Shown here in pieces: positions 1 through 4,425 of a DNA stretch of 6,526 bases. This DNA comes from Clostridia bacterium (lineage in GTDB: Bacteria > Bacillota > Clostridia > Oscillospirales > Acutalibacteraceae). Numbering within the stretch: position 1 is the first letter of the stretch; each line of letters begins with the position of its first letter. Location of the stretch: positions 1 through 6,526 of the forward strand of contig CAAFXQ010000050.1 of assembly GCA_900767015.1 (NCBI GenBank). Reading direction: 5' to 3'. A model generated the notes under the pieces. That model saw only the letters and a program-made list of their open reading frames with translations, was not told the origin of the DNA and made no database searches. The position numbers and the translations under genes were made by a program.

Positions 1-20
1 ACACGACGCTCTTCCGATCT
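1..20 (+). other. Illumina TruSeq adapter remnant (artefact)
   Basis: These 20 bases are identical, from memory, to the last 20 bases of the Illumina TruSeq universal / read-1 adapter (ending CTCTTCCGATCT). They sit exactly at the window edge and genomic-looking sequence with a ribosome binding site starts straight after. This is library contamination left in an assembly and should not be interpreted as promoter or coding sequence. It also implies that position 21 is the true left end of the assembled DNA. Confidence 0.97.
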
Positions 21-40
21 AATGAAATGAGGAGGAAAAC

Positions 41-802
41 ATGAAAACCAATGCAAAAGTATTGATTGCAGGCCAAGGGAACGAGTATACCGAAAGTTGC
101 GCCGACTTTCTTTCGGGGCGGGGCTTTACAGTCAAGACGATTCCGAAGGACGGAAGCGAAGTGCTCAAGGAGCTTGAAAGCGCAGGCTATGACGTTGTCA
201 TTATGGACGCATTTATGATGAAGCTTGACGCTTTTGCGGTTCTGAAAAAAGTCAAAGAAAAGAGTCTTTGTACCGAAACCTTTTTCTTCGTCATGTCTGC
301 GGTTGATAACTATCAGATCGAACATGACTTGATGAGCGCCGGCGCAAGCTACTACCTATTGAAGCCGTTTGATTTTGAATCTCTCGCCGACCGCATCGAA
401 TCGATGTACGGAAAGGCACCTGTCAGATCAAACGGCGAAAAGAGCGACCATGAAATCGAAGTGATTATTTCCGATATTATGCGCCAGATAGGGGTCCCTG
501 CGCACATAAAGGGATACGAATATCTCAGGCAGTCAATCGTGCTCACCGTAAAAGATCCTGAGCTGATGCACGCGGTCACAAAAGCCCTTTATCCGACCAT
601 CGCCAAGAAAAATAAAACGACACCGTCTCGAGTGGAGCGTGCAATCAGGCACGCCATTGAAGTAGCATGGGACAGGGGAGATGTAGATGTACTGACCTCC
701 TACTTCGGATATACGATTCAAAATACGAGAGGAAAACCAACAAATTCCGAGTTCATTGCCATGATAAGCGATAAGCTTCGTCTTGCAATGAGCGCAGGCT
801 AA
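41..802 (+). CDS. spo0A: Sporulation master regulator Spo0A, with an atypical receiver domain
   Basis: A 253-residue response regulator and DNA-binding transcription factor that commits the cell to sporulation. The N-terminal receiver (about 5-122) is followed by a short linker and the Spo0A-specific C-terminal DNA-binding domain (about 137-250). The C-terminal domain is unmistakable: IGVPAHIKGYEYLR (150-163), the recognition-helix block SRVERAIRHAIEVAW (196-210) and KPTNSEFIAMISDKLRL (232-248) closely match Bacillus subtilis Spo0A. In the receiver, phospho-acceptor Asp56, Ser86 (Thr/Ser switch) and Lys108 align with Asp56, Thr86 and Lys108 of B. subtilis. The Mg2+-binding acidic pair (Asp10-Asp11) is replaced by Gly11-Gln12, and the Pro after the phosphorylation loop is Met60. 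The ATG at 41 has a strong GAGGAGG at 29-35, five bases upstream. The usual neighbour spoIVB would lie upstream and is off the window. Downstream spacing and a terminator suggest a separate transcription unit from the next gene. The identity is secure; phosphorylation behaviour is uncertain. Confidence 0.96.
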   Translation: MKTNAKVLIAGQGNEYTESCADFLSGRGFTVKTIPKDGSEVLKELESAGYDVVIMDAFMMKLDAFAVLKKVKEKSLCTETFFFVMSAVDNYQIEHDLMSAGASYYLLKPFDFESLADRIESMYGKAPVRSNGEKSDHEIEVIISDIMRQIGVPAHIKGYEYLRQSIVLTVKDPELMHAVTKALYPTIAKKNKTTPSRVERAIRHAIEVAWDRGDVDVLTSYFGYTIQNTRGKPTNSEFIAMISDKLRLAMSAG

Positions 803-821
803 AGAAGTGACAAGCGGCTGC

Positions 822-880
822 CGCATTTGAAACAGACAATCGGGATAACGCCTTTTTTAAGACGGTCTGTGAAAAATGCG
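822..880 (+). other. Long imperfect hairpin in the spo0A 3' spacer
   Basis: Bases 822-837 (CGCATTTGAAACAGAC) pair with 865-880 (GTCTGTGAAAAATGCG). This gives a 7-bp outer helix, a symmetric GAA/GAA internal loop and a 6-bp inner helix, closing a 27-base loop. The internal loop could stack as G-A, A-A, A-G non-canonical pairs. After a 6-base gap comes a run of seven T (887-893), so it may be a first, imperfect terminator for spo0A or an RNA element in its 3' UTR. It matches no RNA family I recognise. The pairing is read directly from the sequence; the function is unknown. Confidence 0.4.
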
Positions 881-897
881 ACAACCTTTTTTTGTGT

Positions 898-930
898 ATA
901 CCGCAGTTTCTGCGGTGTTTTTTTATTTTT
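898..930 (+). terminator. Intrinsic terminator after spo0A
   Basis: A compact hairpin: ACCGCAG (900-906), loop TTT, CTGCGGT (910-916), extendable by a T-G and an A-T pair to 898/918. It is followed by T918-T924, one A, and five more T. This is a textbook rho-independent terminator reading in the + direction. It should separate spo0A from the downstream operon, whose promoter follows at once. Confidence 0.87.
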
Positions 931-933
931 TAC

Positions 934-962
934 TTGCCAAACCGCCTGCGTGCGTGTAAAAT
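934..962 (+). promoter_or_regulatory. Putative sigma-A promoter for the five-gene operon
   Basis: TTGCCA (934-939) and TAAAAT (957-962) are separated by exactly 17 bases, each matching the consensus at 5 of 6 positions. The predicted transcription start is near 969, about 40 bases before the ATG at 1010. It lies immediately after the spo0A terminator, where an operon promoter is expected. I saw no clear operator or Spo0A box (TGTCGAA) nearby. Confidence 0.68.
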
Positions 963-1009
963 AAAAAAATAAACAGATTCTTTTATTTTGAAAAGAGGGA
1001 AAAATCAAA

Positions 1010-1792
1010 ATGAAACTGAAAAGCAAAACCGGGCAAGCCGAAAAGGCTGTTTCTCCGAACCGGCTTCACACATTGGACGGCCTGAGAGGCTTTGCCGTTG
1101 TCAATATGATTTTTTACCATGCCATATGGGATCTGGTCTATATTTTCGGCTGCGACTGGGCGTGGTACAAAGGTACGGGTGCCCATATATGGCAGCAGTG
1201 TATCTGCATGACGTTTATTGTTCTTTCGGGCTTTTGTGCTCTTTTGGGCAAGCATACATTAAAACGGGGTCTGATTGTATTTGCCGGCGGTGCGGCCGTT
1301 ACGGCGGTAACACTGATTGCGATGCCTGAGGATCGGGTCGTTTTCGGCATTTTAACCTTTATGGGCTCGGCGATGCTGATTGTTGCGGCGCTTCGGAAAG
1401 TCCTTGAAAAAATCCCCGCCGCTGTGGGTCTTGCTGTCAATCTCGTTCTGTTTATTCTGACCCGTCATATCGCAAGAGGGTATTTCGGCTTGCCGTCTTT
1501 TCATGTACAGCTTCCGGAAGCGCTTTACTCGGGATATTTTTCCGCCTTCTTCGGGTTCCCGAACGAGGAATTTTTCTCGACGGATTATTTTGCGCTTTTC
1601 CCGTGGCTGTTTTTGTTCCTTTGCGGACTGTTCTTTTACCGGCTGACAAAGGACAAGCTTCATGATTGTAAGTTTTTAAAAGTAAACATACCGTTTTTCG
1701 GCTTTGTCGGAAGACATTCGCTTCTTATCTATCTTCTTCATCAGCCGATTATCTATGCGGTTCTTTATATCGTATTCGCAATTATCAGATAA
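1010..1792 (+). CDS. DUF1624 / heparan-alpha-glucosaminide N-acetyltransferase-like membrane protein
   Basis: A 260-residue polytopic membrane protein. A basic N-terminus with RLHTLDGLRG (18-27) leads into about seven hydrophobic segments: roughly 27-46, 60-80, 87-104, 110-128, 136-154, 193-211 and 234-257. Family hallmarks are the LDGLRG motif entering the first helix, the membrane His37 in FYHAIWD (35-41), DYFALFPWLFLFLCG (192-206) before the penultimate helix, and GRHSLLIYLLHQPI (234-247) in the last. Relatives such as eukaryotic HGSNAT move acetyl groups from acetyl-CoA across a membrane to a sugar amine; the small bacterial members have no established substrate, so that role is only a family inference. 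The ATG at 1010 is preceded by GAGGG (995-999) at 10 bases. It is the first gene after the putative promoter at 934, and the next gene starts 17 bases after its stop, so co-transcription is likely. An acyltransferase-3-type protein is the main alternative. Confidence 0.82.
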   Translation: MKLKSKTGQAEKAVSPNRLHTLDGLRGFAVVNMIFYHAIWDLVYIFGCDWAWYKGTGAHIWQQCICMTFIVLSGFCALLGKHTLKRGLIVFAGGAAVTAVTLIAMPEDRVVFGILTFMGSAMLIVAALRKVLEKIPAAVGLAVNLVLFILTRHIARGYFGLPSFHVQLPEALYSGYFSAFFGFPNEEFFSTDYFALFPWLFLFLCGLFFYRLTKDKLHDCKFLKVNIPFFGFVGRHSLLIYLLHQPIIYAVLYIVFAIIR

Positions 1793-1809
1793 AACGCAGG
1801 AGTGAATTT

Positions 1810-3057
1810 ATGAAAAGAAAAGTAATCGTTGTCGGTGCGGGAGCCGCCGGACTTTTAGCAAGCGGCTTTCTCGCAAAAGACGGACTTGACGTGATTCTTG
1901 CCGAACGGAACGACCGTCCGGGAAGAAAGCTGATGATAACGGGCAAAGGGCGCTGTAACGTCACGAACAACTGTACGATGATCAACGAGCTTGTTGAGTC
2001 TGTTCCGACGAACGGGAGATTTTTGCACAGCGCTTTTTCTTCGTTTATGCCCTATGATACCATGGACTTTTTTGAAAGCCGGGGTGTCGAACTGAAAATC
2101 GAAAGAGGCGAAAGGGTGTTCCCGGCTTCGGACAAGGCAGTCGACATCGTGGACGCTCTGACCTCGTTTTCAAAAGAGAGCGGCGCAAAGCTGATGAAAG
2201 CAAGGGTGACCGAACTGATGCTCGAAAACGGTGCGGTAAAGGGCGTCAGAACCGAGGACGGGGAAGAGATTCTTGCCGATGCGGTGCTTGTTGCGACGGG
2301 CGGCGTATCCTATCCGCTGACCGGCTCAACGGGCGACGGCTATACGCTTGCCAAGCAGGCGGGACATACGGTCGTCGACCCGAAACCGTCGTTGGTTCCG
2401 CTTGTCTGTCATGAGGGCTTTTGCTCGGATTTGCAGGGGCTGTCGCTTCGGAATGTCTCGATATCCGTTGTCGACAGCGACAGCTATAAAGAGGTGTACC
2501 GTGATTTCGGTGAAATGCTGTTTACGCATTTCGGTGTTTCGGGACCGATGATTTTAAGCGCAAGCGCCCATCTGAAGGATATGAAAGAGAGAAAATATGA
2601 GATCCATATTGACCTGAAGCCCGCTCTTTCCTATGAACAGCTTGATGCGAGGGTACAGCGTGATTTTCTTGAAAATTCCAACCGGAATTTTATCAACGCC
2701 CTCGACAAGCTTCTTCCGAAAAAACTGGTGCCCGTTGTCGTAAAGCTTTGCGGCGTTAAGCCGTCCTATAAGGTCAACCAGGTGACAAGAGAAATGCGGG
2801 CAAAGCTTGTCAATGTCTTAAAAGATATCAAGCTGACCGTTTTAGGCTTCCGGCCGATTGAAGAAGCCATCGTGACCTCGGGCGGCGTCAACGTAAAAGA
2901 AATCAATCCCAAAACAATGGAATCCAAGCTGACAAAAGGACTTTACTTTGCCGGAGAAGTGATCGATGTCGACGCCTATACGGGCGGCTTCAATCTTCAG
3001 ACGGCGTTTTCGACCGGCTACCTTGCGGCAAAAAGTATAAAGGAGAGTTTACAGTGA
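1810..3057 (+). CDS. BaiN/HI0933-family NAD(P)/FAD-dependent oxidoreductase
   Basis: A 415-residue cytoplasmic flavoprotein. The N-terminal Rossmann FAD site is GAGAAG (9-14) with Glu32 at the end of the second strand. The family signature GRKLMITGKGRCNVTN (38-53) follows, then VATGG (161-165), GEMLFTHFGVSGP (234-246), TSGGV (356-360) and a C-terminal FAD-binding block GLYFAGEVIDVDAYTGG (377-393). All elements of the HI0933/YhiN/BaiN family are present and the length is normal. Members have been annotated variously as aminoacetone oxidases and, for BaiN, as a bile-acid dehydroxylation-pathway reductase; no such cluster is visible here, so the substrate is unknown. AGGAG at 1798-1802 lies 7 bases before the ATG. 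Its TGA stop overlaps the GTG start of cmk by 4 bases, so the two are probably translationally coupled. The family call is firm; a specific reaction should not be assigned. Confidence 0.9.
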   Translation: MKRKVIVVGAGAAGLLASGFLAKDGLDVILAERNDRPGRKLMITGKGRCNVTNNCTMINELVESVPTNGRFLHSAFSSFMPYDTMDFFESRGVELKIERGERVFPASDKAVDIVDALTSFSKESGAKLMKARVTELMLENGAVKGVRTEDGEEILADAVLVATGGVSYPLTGSTGDGYTLAKQAGHTVVDPKPSLVPLVCHEGFCSDLQGLSLRNVSISVVDSDSYKEVYRDFGEMLFTHFGVSGPMILSASAHLKDMKERKYEIHIDLKPALSYEQLDARVQRDFLENSNRNFINALDKLLPKKLVPVVVKLCGVKPSYKVNQVTREMRAKLVNVLKDIKLTVLGFRPIEEAIVTSGGVNVKEINPKTMESKLTKGLYFAGEVIDVDAYTGGFNLQTAFSTGYLAAKSIKESLQ

Positions 3058-3716
3058 TTAACGTAGCAATCGACGGCCCCGCCGGAGCGGGAAAAAGCAC
3101 CATAGCAAGAAAGGCGGCAAGTGAACTCGGCTTCATCTATATCGATACCGGTGCGCTTTATCGGACGGTAGGGCTTGCCGCTATGAGACAGAATAAGCTC
3201 GGCAGTGACAGCGACATTGAGTCGGTTTTAACCGATGAGCTTTGTGTCGAACTGCGGTTTTCGGACGGCGAACAGAAGATGTTTTTAAACGGCGAGGACG
3301 TTTCCGAAGCAATCCGGACACCGGAGGCTTCTATGGCGGCTTCTAAGGTGTCAGCCGTTCCGGCTGTCCGTGCCTATCTTTTTGATCTTCAAAAAAGACT
3401 GGCTAAAGAGAACAACTGCATCATGGACGGACGGGATATCGGAACGGTTGTTTTACCCGACGCCGATGTGAAAATTTTTCTTACCGCTTCACCCGAAGCA
3501 AGAGCAAAACGCCGCTTTCTTGAGCTTACGCAAAAGGGAAGCGACGTCCGGTACGAAGATGTGCTTTCGGACATGATCAAGCGGGACTATGACGATTCGC
3601 ACAGAGCAATCGCACCGCTGAAACAAGCCGATGATGCGATTTTGGTCGATACAAGCGATATCGGGCTTGAGGAATCAATTGCGCTCATAATTCGGACGAT
3701 TCAGGAAAGTATATAG
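3054..3716 (+). CDS. cmk: Cytidylate kinase (CMP/dCMP kinase)
   Basis: A 220-residue cytoplasmic kinase that phosphorylates CMP and dCMP with ATP, feeding CTP/dCTP pools and recycling CMP from RNA turnover and phospholipid synthesis. Visible motifs: P-loop GPAGAGKST (8-16), nucleotide-binding IDTGALYR (30-37), DGRDIGTVVLPDADVKIFLTA (125-145), the lid arginines around AKRR (151-154), and RDYDDSHRAIAPL (177-189), the conserved RD-DS-R-PL substrate and lid block. The length is typical of bacterial Cmk. The start is GTG at 3054, supported by AAGGAG at 3040-3045 with 8 bases of spacing and by the protein beginning directly at the first beta strand (INVAIDGP). The 4-base GTGA overlap with the flavoprotein gene implies translational coupling. 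The stop is TAG at 3714-3716. Confidence 0.96.
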   Translation: MINVAIDGPAGAGKSTIARKAASELGFIYIDTGALYRTVGLAAMRQNKLGSDSDIESVLTDELCVELRFSDGEQKMFLNGEDVSEAIRTPEASMAASKVSAVPAVRAYLFDLQKRLAKENNCIMDGRDIGTVVLPDADVKIFLTASPEARAKRRFLELTQKGSDVRYEDVLSDMIKRDYDDSHRAIAPLKQADDAILVDTSDIGLEESIALIIRTIQESI

Positions 3717-3773
3717 TTGTAATCTTCAGAAAGGTTCAGCCGGAGCGTTTGTTCTCGGCACGTTACAATTATG
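3712..3773 (+). promoter_or_regulatory. Structured cmk-plsC spacer that could occlude the plsC start
   Basis: Bases 3712-3723, spanning the cmk stop codon, can pair with 3762-3773, spanning the plsC ATG. The 12-bp helix contains three G-T wobbles and a central TTGTAA/TTACAA. Inside the loop a second hairpin forms: GCCG-G-AG (3739-3745, one bulged G) with CTCGGC (3754-3759). plsC has no Shine-Dalgarno in the normal window. The nearest candidate, GAAAGG (3729-3734), is 36 bases upstream but would be brought to about 15 bases if the inner hairpin folded out. Translational control or reinitiation from cmk is inferred, not shown. Confidence 0.35.
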
Positions 3774-4415
3774 AAATATCAGTTTTCCGATCCGAAAGAA
3801 AGAAGCTCCTATTATTTTTTCCGTGACCTTGCAAAAGGGCTGATGCGGTTCCGATATGACCTGCGGTATCAGGGCGCCGAAAATCTTCCGAAAGAGGGCG
3901 GCTTTATCATCGCCGCAAACCACATTACGTTTATCGACCCCATTATGATTATGGCGGGCTGTCAGAGACAGTGCCACTTTATGGCGAAAAGCGAGCTTTT
4001 TACAAAGCCTGTTTTCGGCGAATTTCTGGCTTTTATGAACGCTTTCCCCGTCAAGAGAGAATCAAGCGATATGAACGCATTGGGTTTTGCCGAAAAGATC
4101 ATCAATAAAGGCTGGATCCTCGGAATTTTTCCCGAGGGGGCACGGTCAAAGGATATGCAGCCGAAAAGGGCAAGAAACGGAGCGGCTTATCTTGCATTTA
4201 AGACCGGTGCGGACGTTGTACCCGTCAGCCTTTACCGGGTACCCGGCGAAAACAATCTTCGTCCGATCGTTTCGATTCGCTTCGGAAAGCTTATCAAAAA
4301 CGAAGAATTCGGTTTTACTGACAATTATTCGCCGTCGGCGGTGCGTGAGGCCGCCAAAAGAATCATGAATGAAATCGTAAGCCTTTGGGAAAAAGGTCAT
4401 ATACCGAAAAAGTAG
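3771..4415 (+). CDS. plsC: 1-acyl-sn-glycerol-3-phosphate acyltransferase (PlsC family)
   Basis: A 214-residue membrane-associated enzyme expected to acylate lysophosphatidic acid to phosphatidic acid in phospholipid synthesis. The four LPLAT blocks are in order: catalytic NHITFID (50-56; the HX4D dyad is His51 and Asp56), FMNAFPVKRESSD (88-100), FPEGARSKD (120-128) and VVPVSL (149-154). No strong transmembrane helix is evident, so it is probably a peripheral or monotopic enzyme, as is common for short PlsC proteins. The ATG at 3771 is the only start available: the frame is open upstream to a stop at 3720 but contains no ATG, GTG or TTG. No ordinary ribosome binding site precedes it, and the start lies within a possible hairpin. 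A 54-base gap separates it from cmk and only 10 bases separate it from the IspH-S1 gene. Acceptor specificity within the LPLAT family cannot be fixed from sequence alone. Confidence 0.92.
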   Translation: MKYQFSDPKERSSYYFFRDLAKGLMRFRYDLRYQGAENLPKEGGFIIAANHITFIDPIMIMAGCQRQCHFMAKSELFTKPVFGEFLAFMNAFPVKRESSDMNALGFAEKIINKGWILGIFPEGARSKDMQPKRARNGAAYLAFKTGADVVPVSLYRVPGENNLRPIVSIRFGKLIKNEEFGFTDNYSPSAVREAAKRIMNEIVSLWEKGHIPKK

Positions 4416-4425
4416 GAGATGGAGT

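Noticed and set aside
799..1026. A minus-strand frame with a CFKCG motif near its end, suggesting a small zinc-ribbon protein.
   Set aside because: It runs through the spo0A terminator and the operon promoter, and its start lies inside the downstream gene with no ribosome binding site. One CxxC is not enough; the spacer is better explained by hairpins and the promoter.
988..1329. A 113-codon + strand frame overlapping the start of the membrane protein gene.
   Set aside because: It is out of frame with the clear membrane protein, is Arg/Cys-rich and domain-free, and is a shadow.
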